Below are positions 1-11,911 of a stretch of 64,000 nt of DNA, one piece after another. Every line of letters starts with the position of its first letter. Position 1 is the stretch's first letter. Below the pieces are notes generated by a model. That model was not told the DNA's origin, made no database searches, and saw only the letters and a program-made list of their open reading frames with translations. A program made the translations under genes and the position numbers. This stretch comes from Chytridium lagenaria (taxonomy: Eukaryota; Chytridiomycota; Chytridiomycetes; Chytridiales; Chytridiaceae): NCBI GenBank assembly GCA_025449115.1, contig JAHLKC010000076.1, forward strand, positions 124,001 to 188,000, given 5' to 3'.

Positions 1-3000
1 ATCATTTCTCGATTACCTTTAACAATTCGTTCATTTAGAACGTTATCGAAGTCTTTCTCAGAACTTTGACCTCAAAACGAAAGAGAATAACCAACTCCGT
101 GATCGCATCAACTCGCTTATTAATTCACAGACGTCCCAGGAGACTAAGGCCCAGGAAATGGCGAACTCTCTGGTTGAACTTCGGTCCAATATGGATGCAT
201 TGAATTCCGAGTGTAGGCAGTTGAGGAGTGAGAGGGAATTGCTCAAGTCAAGCGAGGCGAGAGTGATGGCAGAGAATCAAGGATTGATACAGCAGAGGAA
301 TATGGCAAATGAACATTTGAAGAGTTTGCAGAGGATGTTTGATGATCTTGAGAGACAAGGACGGGATAATGTGAAGAGAGTTGAGGATAAGTCGGGGAGA
401 TTGGAGAAGGAAGTGTGAGTGTGATATTTTTTTACACCTCTGCAGGATGTTCATGTTCTAATGTATTTGTTTGCGTTAATTTTTAATTTTTTTTTGGTAA
501 TTAGGGAGGTTCTAAGGCACCAGCTAAGCGCGTCTCAAGATGAGATAAGGTCAATGTCACTGCGTCGTGAGGCAGACCAGAGGGATTTGCTGCTAAAAGT
601 TGAGAGTTATGTAAGTTGCAATACCGTTAATTACTTTACTTTTCTTGTTATGCTTTGACAATTGCAGCAGTCCTAACTTTTTTTTTAGACAAAGGATCTT
701 TCTGTTTCTCAACGTGATTGCGAAGTTGCGCGGATGGAGGAGCGGCTGCTTCAGCAAAAAGTGGAAGATCTTACTTCGCGTCTTGCGTCAGCAGAGCAGA
801 GGTTGAAGGAGTTTGACGGGCAAGTTGTCGTTGCTGCTTCTACATCGACGATTAGCCCATCTGATCAGATAAAAGAGCTAAAGGCTGAGTTAGCGCAGGC
901 TAGGTTAGTTATACGTGTTTCTTGATTGTGTTTGCTGATTGCGTTACTATTTATTTATTTAAATATTATATAGATCTGAACTGGACATCGCTAAAGAATC
1001 CTTGCGATTGGAAAAGGAGAGGGTTGAGCAGTATAAGTCCATTGCGAATGCTGCTGAGGAGAAGCTTACTGAGTTTAATGCCACCTATGACCGGTATAGG
1101 GAGGAAACTGATCAGAAGTTAGTTGAAGCCGAGGTAAGAAGTGTAGTATGTTTTGTGTATATTCTGAGAGTTATGGGTGTTAACCTTTGAACAGAGTATG
1201 ATCGCAAGCCTTGAGCGCACCCGAGGTGACCTTGAAGTTCGTTTGAACAGAACCATTCAGGAGATTACGGAGCTTCAGGAGAAGGCAGATCTTGAGCGAA
1301 TGGAGATCTCGAATGAGCGCCATAGACTTAATGACGAAATCGCCAGATTGAAGAACGCTGAGTCTAATGTAATTATTTATTTTCTATAAGTACCTTCAGT
1401 AGGTGCTGATAATTTTTTAGGCTCGTGAGAGTGTGAAGAGTCTCCAGCTTGAGCTGAACAGCCAGGCTAATAGGCTCTTAGAAGCCCGGTCTGACTACGA
1501 ACGTGTCATTATCGCCGAAGCCGAGCGTATTAAGTTGCTTCAATCTTCTGAAAAGGAGGTGATTCATCTTAAGAAGGAATGCCGTGAAGCTAAAGTAGGG
1601 TTCACGATTTGTCAACTACTAACAACAACGTAGGGGCGAGCATCTACTGCTGAGCAGCAACTTTCATCGGCTGAAAGGTCATGGGAGGCCATCCAGCAAA
1701 AGCTAAAGGAGGATTATGCGGCTGTGGAGAGGAGGTACGAGACTAGCTTAGTTTTTAAAATTTTGATCTTTTGATTAGCAACGCAGATTTGGTTGAGCAG
1801 AACAAGATTCTTCATGATCAATTCGAGTCTCTTAATACCCGGCTACAGACTCTTCAAAACCTCCGCTCGTCTTCGAACTCAGCCGACGCAGCGGGGGCTG
1901 AGATTGATGGTATCACAATTTCGTCCGATACAGAGAAGAACCTTGCAGATGTGGTTAGATACCTTCGTCGCGAGAAGGATATTCTTGAGAAAGAACGTGA
2001 GGTTTCTGAGCAGAAGATTGCTAGAATGCATAGCCAGATTGAGCATTTGCAGAGGTCACTTGATGAGGCACGGATTTCGCTGAATGATGAGCGTCAGAAG
2101 TCGGCGGAGTCTGGAGACGCGAAGAGAATGCATACAGAGCTTTTAGAGAAGATTGACTCGCTCAACATTTTGAGGGAGTCGAATGCAACGCTGAGGTCGC
2201 AAAAATGAAGTACACGTGAAGAGGATTACAATGCTGGAGATGAGGATCAGGGAGAAGGAGAATGAAATAGGGCCATTGAAAGTTTGCTATCTGCGTCTGT
2301 GTTGAGGCTGATGCTAATTTTTAGAGGAGAATATCACTTTAAAGGCGGAGCTTGATAGTGTTCGGGTTTGAAATTAAGGGTCTTGAGGAGGACAATCAGA
2401 AGTGGAAGGGTAGAACTCAACAAATTCTTGCCAAATATGAGGTATGGCACCTTTGTTTTTGTCTCTTTTCTATCGGCCTTGCTCAATTATTTCCTTTAGC
2501 GTATCGACCCCGTAGAGCACCAACAGCTTAAGGAAAAGGTCTCTCAGATGGACCAAAATGCGTCAAAGGAAGCTGAGGCGCACAAGTCTAAGCTTGATGA
2601 GCTGAATTCGAATTGGCTGAAGCAGATATGAAGTTGGCTTCTGCGCTGAAGGACTTGGGAATATGAGGGTATGTATTTTAAATTTATATTTAGCGTTTTC
2701 AAGATTTTTTAGGTTAACTATATTCTATCTTCTCTTTTCAACTTTGATGCAGGCGTCCCATTTAGTTGAATCTCAGTCTTTTACAGAGCAACTTGACTTC
2801 AGCCGGAAAGAAAGGCGAATTGGTTTCAAAAGCAAACGGTATCGCTAAGAAGTTCAGAGACCAACTTGCACAACAAAAGGAGACGATCAGGACTCTGACG
2901 CTTGCTAAAGACAATTTACTTACTGAAAAGGAGGTAAGCCGGAAGGAACTTCGAAAGTTTCAGTGATAATAATTTTCTGTGTAAAAGCGATTGGTAAAGG

Positions 3001-5481
3001 AACACAGTGAATCTATTGCGCAACTGCGGCAGGAGCTTCAGGCCAAGTTTGATGAGGAGAAAAAGAACTTTGATGCTCAGCTTAGGGCTATGCCACGGGG
3101 AGTCACCTCGCCAGCTGCGAGACAGCCCATGATTCAAAATAGCCAGCCTCCCACACAGCAGATCGGTACCCCTGTTACCACGCCCAAAGCACCGTTGTCT
3201 CCGTAACCTCAGTCATTTCTCCACCTATTGCGACAGCATCTGCTGCCAGTCCTTCTAGGGCTGCGGTCTCGACTCCTGTTACCAGCGCGCCTATGGACAT
3301 TGTTCGGCCGACACCCGTTTCCGTACCGCAGCGGTCCGTCGCTCCAATCTCCGCCCCGTCTGCACGTTCGACGGCCGTTGCTCCCGTCACGGCGTCTCCT
3401 GCCCCTGTCTCAGTTCCGGTTGCCCCACAGCCACCCGTCACAACACAATCGACCGGCCCATCGCCATTGGCAAAAAGGACGAGGAGAGGAGGTACCACCC
3501 AAGAACTGGAATCTGAGAAGACAATTTCGGCAGCTCTTACAGAGAATGTGGTTGATGCTTCGAATCCTGAGCATGCTAGCAAGAGAATGCGGTTGGAGGA
3601 TTCAAGCTCGATGGTGTATGAGCAGTCAGTGACTCAGAGTGAGACGGTGGCAGAGAGACCAGGAGAGCCGATGCAGGAGGACTTGCCCCCGGCGACTCAG
3701 GTCAGTGTGCCTGCACCTGCACAGACGACGGTTGCGGCGCCGGTTATTACTGCTTCTCCCTCGCCTCATGGCGCTGTGCAGCCCAGGTAAGTAAATGTCA
3801 TACTACGTGATAGTTTCTGACGGCCCCCACTTTTCCTTCATTTTATTGCAGGTCTCAAATTCTCTTCCAGCAAAACCTGTTGCAGTGTAAGTGGTGTTTT
3901 CTTTTTACTTTTGGTTGCTTAGCACTAATTATTTTTTTACAGGACACAAACTTCCTCTGCGCCGAGACAAAATACTTCAGCGCCATCAAGCGCTGTAGCT
4001 GCTCAGCCGTTCAGGCGGCGTCTTTACAGACAGCTCCTGTTATTCCCGCTCCTGTCTTGACACCGAAGCCTCTTGAGGCCCCGGTTGACAATACATCTAC
4101 TACGCCGCAAAGGTCAGCTGGGAGTGATTCCACTGCACCGAATGTCTCCGCACCGTCCACTCCACCTGTTAAAATACAGCGAGGCCATGCATTAACTACG
4201 GCTGCATTGCCAACACCTCTGCAAGGCGCGGCTCTCTTGGCGGCTTCAACTCCTGAAGCTGCACCTTTGACCCGGCCCCAGTAACCCAGCCCCTAGACAA
4301 TGCGATGGCCCTTCGAGTACTGCTCAGCAGACACCTACACCAGCGGCGCCGGCGAGGTCTACACCGATATCTACGACGACCCCTGTGAGCACTCCGGCTC
4401 CTGCGGCCTCTTTGACCACTAAGGCACCGGCGGCTTCGTCGATAGCAGGGGTTGAACCTGTTTCAGCGCAAACAATGAAAAATGGTACAGCCGTCTCCTT
4501 TTATTTTCCGTTTTTTGTTCTTTGTATCAATGATATATTCTCCCACAGAGCTGCTGAAGATGAAGTTGGCGAAGTTGAATAGCGCACAGCAAAGCCAGCC
4601 AATACCTCAAGGGCAGTCTGTTATGTCTGCGGCCCAAGCCCGCAACCTGGCCAAGTCGCTGTTCAAGCGGGGTCTCCTGCTTTAGATGCAACCCAGCGCC
4701 GTCAAAGGATAATTAGAACACCTGGTGCGTCACTCTTTTATTATGCTTCGTTATAACGATTATTAATATTAACCCATCATAGGCCAACCTCTTGGAACTC
4801 CGGGTGGAGCTGTTAGCGGAGCATCGACGCCGCAAAGTCAGCCTTCTGGACAGCCTACTAGAACACCACAGGCCCAGCAAGCACCGGTATCATTCCTGTG
4901 CATGCCTGCTCCGGGTGGTCCCGGAACTCCGATGCCACAACGTCTCGGATCCGTTCCTCCCCTTGGAGCTGGGAGAGGACTTGCCAGAACGCGTCTGCAG
5001 CAACAGATGGGATTACAACAGCAGAAATGTGCAACAGGGCGGCGGACAGATGCCGCAGGACCAACAAAATATGCAGGCAGGACAGATGGGACGAGGTATG
5101 TCGTCCCCAGGCATGGGCCAGCGTATCCAATCAATGATTGGTGCTGCATCTCAGCAGCCTGGTCAACCAATGCAGCGCCTACAAGGACAAGGAATGCAAG
5201 GACAAGGAATGCAGGGTCAAGGAGTACCGGGCCAGCAAATGCAAGGTCAAGGAATGCAGGGCATTCCTCCTAATCAGTCACCTCCTATGCACCTTCAGCA
5301 AGGCCAAGGAATGTCAATGCGAGGAGCCCGTGGAGGTACGCCCATTCGAGGCCAGGGCACTCGTGGAACGAGAGGAGTGTACCGGGGTCGCGGTATGCCG
5401 ATGCAGGGTGGACAGGGCAACATGCCCCCACCTAGCCAAGGCGGCAGCCCAAACCAGCCTGGTGGCGGTTCTTCTGGATGA
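1..5481 (+). CDS. Nucleoporin TPR/Mlp1-like nuclear basket protein, 5' end missing
   Basis: This is a long filament protein of the inner nuclear pore basket, involved in mRNA export and surveillance. The first 3 kb encode almost continuous coiled coil over many short-intron exons. Around 1930-2200 lies the family's best conserved stretch (VVRYLRREKDILEKE, then NILRESNATLR), as in human TPR. It is followed by REKENEIGPLK and EEDNQKWKGR at 2240-2420 and by KANGIAKKFRDQLAQQKE at 2830-2880. The C-terminal third (3100-5481) is non-helical and rich in Pro, Thr, Ser and Ala, with 15-nt Gln-Gly-Met repeats and a terminal RGG/RGRG tail, ending at a TGA at 5479-5481. The start lies left of the window. 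Frame breaks near 2206, 2367 and 2625 fall inside conserved segments. Family assignment is strong; exon edges are approximate. Confidence 0.88.
5166..5262 (+). repeat. Short tandem repeat coding QGQGM in the TPR C-terminus
   Basis: Near-identical 15-nt units (caaggacaaggaatg type) repeat with small interruptions. They encode QGQGM QGQGM QGQGV and, after PGQQM, QGQGM again, just before the RGG-rich tail. The unit length is a multiple of three, so copy-number change would keep the frame. Confidence 0.85.
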
Positions 5482-5545
5482 AAAAAAGTGGAATTTTGTT
5501 GTTATTTCAGGTGTATGAATAATAAAGGATTGCTAAATGTATTTT

Positions 5546-6829
5546 TCATAATGTTGCATCTTGGTTTGAGGGAACACTCACAAAAATGTCACAGAGATTA
5601 TCAATGTCACGGTACGTTTTGGTGTTGAGCTCTGCTATTCTTAGACCAACCAGTTTGTGCAAACCCGACAGCAGCGGGTAGAAACTCAAACTGAAGTCGG
5701 CAAAGCCAAGAGCCGGTATTTCCATTGGCTCAGTCTCTGCCGGGCCCCAAAGTAGAACACTGCTCATCTTGCTTTTGATACCGCTTATCACAAAGCGTTG
5801 GGTAGTAGACAGGTCATTGTTTCGAAGCCGGCATTTGACGGTGAAGGCTTCTTCCGACAAAATGGTAGTCGGAACGTCGATGACAAAAATGTCAAACAGC
5901 TCTACTTGAACGGGCTTTCGCGAGAGCTGCGAGGTTTGAAGTCGACCAGCCTGCCCAAGAAGCGTCCGCCATACAATATCCAGTTTTCCGAGGGTAGGTG
6001 TGGTCCGAGCTATTGGATCACCCTTCGTTCTCGGGTTCAGAATGTAAAGGTATTGACGGGAGTCTTGGGAAGGCAGGCAGTTGGCTTTCCCGAATATGCT
6101 TGGGAGCTTATCGATTTGGTTAAAGACCTCTTCAGTCTCATGGTGTCCAAGAACATGGTTCATGTCAACAAAATCAAAAAGGTCTGAGGGTTCAAAACGA
6201 AGACGTTCAAGGTAGATCGGGTTCCCGGTAACATTTTGAACCTGCGCTTCTAAGAAAACGCGGCCATCTTGGAATGTGTTGACCTTTGTCTTGACGGCGA
6301 GAGGATTTAAAACTTGGAACTTGTAGAACTTGCGGAAGTATTTTTTGGAGCCTGCGGAGGTGTAATGAACGGAGCAGACGAGGATATGGATGCCAAGTTC
6401 CTTGATCTCATGATGAACCAGGAACTCAGCGGATTGCGTGGGGAGAAGGGAGACCTTGGTAGGTTGTTGCTGGGACTGGTCAAAGGAGTCTGATTGCCGA
6501 TGGACGCTGAGGGTGTCCGCCAATGTGAATCTTTGGGATGAAGTTTGGAGTTCAGCTTTGATGCAAACTTCATCGACGGCTCCAGTCCACTCATTATTGA
6601 TGCAGAGGTATGAAGAAAAGGTTTCCCCAAGGTATATGTTCCCAAAAGATATCGGCAACGAGAGGAGCTGGGACAGGCAGGGTTCCGCTGACTCCCAACG
6701 AATGTCCTCCGGGCTTTCGATGGAGTTGAGTTCATGTAGCAAGTCACTTTTCGGATTTAGCTGGAATGAGGGACGCGACAGGCGCATCACCTTCAAAGAA
6801 AGGGGATGTACAATGGACGCCTCACTCAT
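5546..6829 (-). CDS. TRAPPC13: TRAPPC13-like subunit of the TRAPP vesicle-tethering complex
   Basis: This is a single-exon gene of 427 codons, from ATG at 6829 to a stop at 5546, and the only long conserved gene here without a frame break. It shows the family hallmarks in order: LSLKVMRLSRPSF at the N-terminus, FGNIYLGETFSSYL near residue 62, LQTSSQRF near 95, HEIKELGIHILVCSVHYT near 140, and KYFRKFYKFQVLNPLAVKTK near 165. TRAPPC13 (formerly DUF974) is a beta-sandwich subunit of metazoan-type TRAPP II/III, acting in ER-Golgi traffic and autophagy. Length matches the usual 400-420 residues. Its start is only 65 bp from the stop of the Mph1-like gene on the same strand, and its 3' end converges on the TPR gene with 64 bp between the stops. 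Confidence 0.93.
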   Translation of the reverse strand: MSEASIVHPLSLKVMRLSRPSFQLNPKSDLLHELNSIESPEDIRWESAEPCLSQLLSLPISFGNIYLGETFSSYLCINNEWTGAVDEVCIKAELQTSSQRFTLADTLSVHRQSDSFDQSQQQPTKVSLLPTQSAEFLVHHEIKELGIHILVCSVHYTSAGSKKYFRKFYKFQVLNPLAVKTKVNTFQDGRVFLEAQVQNVTGNPIYLERLRFEPSDLFDFVDMNHVLGHHETEEVFNQIDKLPSIFGKANCLPSQDSRQYLYILNPRTKGDPIARTTPTLGKLDIVWRTLLGQAGRLQTSQLSRKPVQVELFDIFVIDVPTTILSEEAFTVKCRLRNNDLSTTQRFVISGIKSKMSSVLLWGPAETEPMEIPALGFADFSLSFYPLLSGLHKLVGLRIAELNTKTYRDIDNLCDIFVSVPSNQDATL

Positions 6830-6893
6830 TTCCCAGTCGCAGCAAACTTTTCTTTAAATCTCTCTAATAAATATTTAAAATATTATTATTAAA

Positions 6894-9800
6894 TTATTTT
6901 CGATGACCCGAGCCGCTGCCAAGGTTTGGTTCCAACTTGCGCAGAGGATCCTTGATGTCGGAGAGAGTCGCAAATGTATGCGTTCCAGTGTTTTTTAACC
7001 ACGGCTTCGAGCCCGCTGATTCCGCGGAGGCCATGTTTTTAGCCCATGGCTTTAAACCCACCGGGTTTCCTAGATCTGTGTTGCCCAACCAGGGATCCGA
7101 TACCGCCAAGGATCCTCCGGAAGGTATATTCTTCAACCACGGCTTCGATCCCGCTGCTAACTCCGGGAGGGTCCCGGTCTTTGCCCACGGTTTAGATCCT
7201 GTTAGGTCTACCGAAGCTCTTTGCATCGGCAGCGATAAAACGCTTTCAGCTTGACGTTGCCAAGGCTTTGTCCCAAGATGAGGACTTTGGGCGAATTGTT
7301 GACCTGAATCGATACTGGGGAGAATGTGCAGAGGGTGCTTGGGGAGCGTAGTTTCGACAGAGCGTTGCCATGGCTTTACTGCGATGTGAGAACTTTTTGG
7401 AATATCTGAGGCCGACGCTTTCGCTGCAGATGCCCACGGTTTAGTGCCTCCGCGATGGCGCTCTGCACAGGGATTACAGGACGACCAACTGCAACGGCAG
7501 AAGCTCCATGACTCTCAATGCGTTCCTGATCCTCCTGCACGTCAACATCAGACATATCACTCCAGTTCGATGCCCAATAACTTATCGTAGATTTCTCCGT
7601 GGGACGGGTCAAAAAGCTGGCCCTGAAGTTGTTTTTCAGAGCCTTCTTGTGGTAAACCCTGTTCTGGTGCCTTGGTATCCGCAGCAGGTACTGCTACTTC
7701 AATTTCAATCGTCATATCTTCGGCATCCTCAGTGACGCTAGTTTCAGCACGATCATCAACCTCATCGTCATCGACGACAAAATCTGCGAGGCTGTCGTCA
7801 TCATAATATTCGGAGGCCTCAGCCCCTTCACCCCATTGCGTTGCCTCACCCTCCCATTCCTCCCGTGAGCGCTTTAGTCTCATTGCTTCCGGGAAAGACC
7901 GTTTTACTGACGCAAGGCGCGCTTCAAGAAGTCGACGTTGATACATGGATATATCAGGTGAACTTCCTGCAAGTTTTCTCGATGTTAAACCAGTAGCGGG
8001 AGTGGAATCGGCGCTAATTTCATTGTCATGGACAATGAAACCACTAAGGTCACAGTCGATATCTCCGTCAACGACTTCATCACCACTATCTTCCTCTCCC
8101 GAAAGTTCTGCTTCTACTTCAATGAAAGCTTTCGCAGCGTTACTTATGGGGCCTCGTAGCCGCTTCCTCGTTATGCGCTCAGGCTCCAAAAGACTATGTC
8201 CTCTCATTGGTCCAATTTTCTCAGTATCCTCAATCCGCTCCCTAGGTGCCTTTCTTTTCTTGGGCTCTCTTCTTTTTCTTAACATTCTTGCAAACTCTGG
8301 CGTTTCTTCTATATCACCTTGATGCAATTCGATTTCTCGTTCTAAATCGTCTGCCGGGTGATCACCCCTTCTTTCAGGACTTGAAGTAAAGTCAAACAAG
8401 TGGTTAAGCTGAGACTTTTCGGAGCCATCTGACAGGCGCGGAATCCGTTTCACCCTGCATTCGAGGTGTGCGTTCGTTCTGGTTGCCGGAGAACTGGAAT
8501 CAAAAACCAGTTTTTTTGTACCTTTGCGTCTCGTAATCAGCGGGGTATCGTCTGATGCACTAATAGCGATCGAGATCGGTTGCGTACTGTCACAATTTTT
8601 AGAAATGGCGTGGGCTATTACAGGTCGAGGTGGTTCAGGTATCTCGAACACTACTTCTCTCGTTATGACTTCCTTGCCAAACCCATTATAACTATCCTCG
8701 GAGACTTTAAAAAGGGGGCCCCCTTGATTGATATTCAGCGATGGTTTGTGCTTTGAAGGTGTTCTTTCTTCACGCAACTCCATCATCAAGGGTCGTTCCG
8801 AGATCATTGGCGAAAACGAAACTTTCTTCTGTGACGGAAAGGAGGGCCAATTTGCTAAAAGCGGATCTCGGCTCTCTCGTTCCTTTGCATGCCAGATTGG
8901 ACCCACTTCTAAAGGAGTTGAACGAGATTCTACGTCTTTCAGGAAAGAGTGATTATAATGTTAGAATATCTAAAAATAATAATATGACTTACTTAATCCA
9001 CACTCTCCGTTAAAAAATTCATCGTCTTCAAGCAGCTTCCAGGGTGACTCAGGAACAAAATCAGGTTCCTCGAAATTTAAAAGTTTTGCAGAGTGTTGTG
9101 CTGAACACGGTGACGACATCGGTACAAGAATATTGTCCATTGTACTTGGAATTTCTTCATCCATTTGAATCGGTTCTCGGACAACCTCAGCCGGCGCTGC
9201 CTCCCTGGCAGCCTTGACATCTTCGTTGAAATCATAGTCTATGGCGTTATCAAAGTGATCAAAGTTGACGTCTTCATTATTTTCTAAGCTAGGATTTTCA
9301 GCCTTTCTTGATGTCCCCTCATCAAATACTTCTATAGCATTCCTATCATCATGATTTTTCGGAGATTTTGCAGCTTCATTACAAGGTGGCGATCGAGATA
9401 AGGGCCTTGAGAAGACTAGGTCTGAAACGTTTTGAAAATCTTCATCGTCGGAATTTGCAATGATGATGTTGCTGAGGTCCTTTAGTGTTCTTCTTCGCGG
9501 TACAGTGCATTCATTTATTTCGTCTTTATCGCTGCCATCGCTTTGAACAGCGACAACAACATGATCGCGCGGACCTATGTTCTTCGGAGCATAATCCGCC
9601 CGTTCGTCTTCTGTGCCTTGAAAGTCACCTCGCAACTTGAATTTGAAGATATTCTTGTCAATGTATTTCTTGTGGTTATCATCAAGATATTTAACAACGA
9701 GACTCTTGGCAAATAGATCCTGCTTCTTGTCCTCCTCATCTTGTGCAAGCGAATGGAACAGCTGCATGAGCTGAACGAGATCACTGGAGCGATAAGAGTT

Positions 9801-11880
9801 GGGCACAGATACGGTTTCAAATTGTCGCGCTTGCCAATGAGGATGTTTTAGAGTAACATCATTCAGGCGTGGACGCGACGGCATAGCAAACTTAACTCCG
9901 TACTCGTCTCTTTCCGCATCAGTCAGCCATGCAGTTCTCACTGGAGCTGATTTGACGTTCTCTAGCTTTCCTCGTCCTTTTTCAAATAAGCGTGTCTTTG
10001 CCTTTTTGGAATCAGGATCTGAGATAATGAACTTCTGCTTAACACAGGTCGGCCTCGTCCCATGGGGAAGCAAGTTTAACATATCAAGCCCAAAAACTTT
10101 CATTTATCCTGAGCTATTGCCTTTTGAATGGCCTTGTACTGAGCTTGCGACCTTCTATAGCTATCTTCTTCCTTGCCTTCGGCGAGTAAAAGCACGGCGC
10201 GACCTTCTCGTTTTCTTCCAGTTCGACCCATTCTTTGAAGCATTCGAATAGGAGAATTCTGCGTATCATAGCAAATGATGAGATCAACCTCCCCGATGTC
10301 TAGCCCTTCTTCTCCAATGGAAGTTGCTACGACTGTATTAACTTCTCCCGACTGAAATCTCTGAATAATCTTTATAATCGTTAGATATAAACGAAAGGCA
10401 GTAAAATCACAAACATCAAGTTGTTCCTTTTGCTTTTGCCCCTTCATGGAACCTTTTTTTCCGCTACTTTGCCCAATAAAAAAGGCGGGGCGAACTAACG
10501 GTCTGTGTTTTACTAAAACATCGACAATTTCTTCAACACTATCACGAAATTGAGAGAAGATCATGATTCTAGTGTCAGAAACACCATCGACCTTATCGCC
10601 ATTATTTGTCAGGTGATTGAGAACAAGTTCAACCAGCCGTCCGATCTTGGGGTGGGAAACAAAATTCGGTTGAGTGAGCATTATTCTCATATTGCTCATC
10701 ATTTCCTTAAACTCTCTATTCTGAATAAACTCTGCCCGAGCCGGCGACATTCGAGAATCTTGATTACTCTCACTTATGAAATTTTCAAGTTTTAAAAGAA
10801 AAAGCCGAATCCCCAATTTCTGAAGATGCTCCATAGCATCGCACATAACCATACAGATAGAGAAGTCCTCATCCATACGGAATTTTTGCTTTGGAGAAAA
10901 ATTCCGTCCCCGGAGTCTGTCACGGGCCATCATCAGCTGATAACGACCAACTTTGCGAGGATCTTTTTCAAAAAATACTTTGTCGTTCACCAAACGACCA
11001 AGATAAGGACTCACTATTCTTGAAAAGAGGTCCATGAGAGCTCGCATCTCCTCAGATGGCTTCACGGTAATGCATTCCTGGTTTCGTTTGTGGGTAAAGG
11101 GGGCTATATCAGGAGACTCTTCAGTCCTCAACTCAATTCTTGATATATGCAAATTCTCAAGAACACTTTGAACAATCTGAGCGTCCGCACCAGGTGTAGC
11201 GGTTAAGGCCATAATTCTAAAGTCCGTGGTGGTTTTCCGAAGCTGCTTGATAACTTCACAGTATGCATGGTTCCCCGTAGCACGGTGAGCCTCATCAACG
11301 ACAACTAGAACAATTTTCGATGCGGGGCAAGTTTGGTTCTTAAGATCATTTTGCACAACTTGTGGAGTCAAGAAGAATATCCGCTTGTTCATCCAACTCA
11401 ATCGTCGAAGTTCAGGAGAAGAGGATCCCGTCATCTCGTCCATAACATCATGGGAGATTCCGGTAATTTTTTGGCAAGCCTCAATCTGTTGAGCAACTAA
11501 AGGCTTTGTCGGAGCCATAAATAGGATCTTGCCACCCGGAAACCATCGAAAATAATTGAAGATAGCGACTGCTGCGATGAACGTTTTCCCTAAACCTGTG
11601 GAAGGGCGACCAGAGTATTCGCGAAAAGGCATTGCTCTGAGATGGTAAACTGATAGTCCCGCATCGGTTGATTTGTTGGATAAAGCCATGTCTTTGCAGC
11701 TTCCATATCAATCTCATGAGCATGTCGAACTTTCCCATGCTCTGCCGATGAATTTGTGCCAAAGTTCAAAAACAGTTTCTTCCCCGGCTGTTGAAGTTGC
11801 TGAAAGCTTAAAGCAGGATTGATTCCAGCGTTTGGGAAGTCAAACAATGTAGCCTGACGAACTGCACCCTTATTTGTCTT
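6894..11880 (-). CDS. MPH1: Mph1/FANCM-family DEAH DNA helicase with C-terminal KPW array
   Basis: This is a 3'-5' DNA translocase of the Fanconi/Mph1 branch that remodels stalled forks and D-loops. The N-terminal exon reads RQATLFDFP and [21 protein letters not shown], then the Walker A TGLGKTF (frame break at about 11,605). Next come [16 protein letters not shown], the DEAH box [21 protein letters not shown], and motif [19 protein letters not shown] near 10,220. A break at about 10,102 joins this to the acidic linker (8970-10,103). An intron at about 8944-9000 follows, then a Glu/Asp-rich tail to 7557, and a further shift into the Trp-repeat tail ending at 6894. No ATG is present before RQATLF, so exon 1 is unresolved and may overlap the divergent formin start. 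Assigning the KPW tail to this gene is inference; it could be a separate small gene. Confidence 0.85.
6999..7442 (-). repeat. Eight-copy Lys-Pro-Trp peptide repeat array
   Basis: Eight K/D-P-W motifs are encoded in one uninterrupted frame. On the plus strand they start at 6999, 7044, 7089, 7137, 7185, 7260, 7368 and 7434, all the same value modulo 3. The five nearest the C-terminus are spaced 45-48 nt (15-16 residues) and read SKPWAKT, SKPWLKN, SDPWLGN, LKPWAKN, SKPWLKN. The three upstream copies read [14 protein letters not shown] and TKPWQRQ with wider spacing. DNA identity between copies is modest, so selection appears to act on the peptide. Confidence 0.85.
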
Positions 11881-11911
11881 AAAGCTGCTCCCCCGAAGTA
11901 AGTTTAGTCAG

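Noticed and set aside
3175..3582. Minus-strand Gly/Thr/Ala-rich frame opposite the TPR C-terminal region
   Set aside because: It is the shadow of the Pro/Ser/Thr-rich coding text on the plus strand.
7557..10103. Two separate acidic protein genes downstream of the helicase
   Set aside because: The frames abut the helicase frame within a few bases, on the same strand, with a good intron at about 8944-9000 and FANCM-like continuation, so one gene with slips is simpler.
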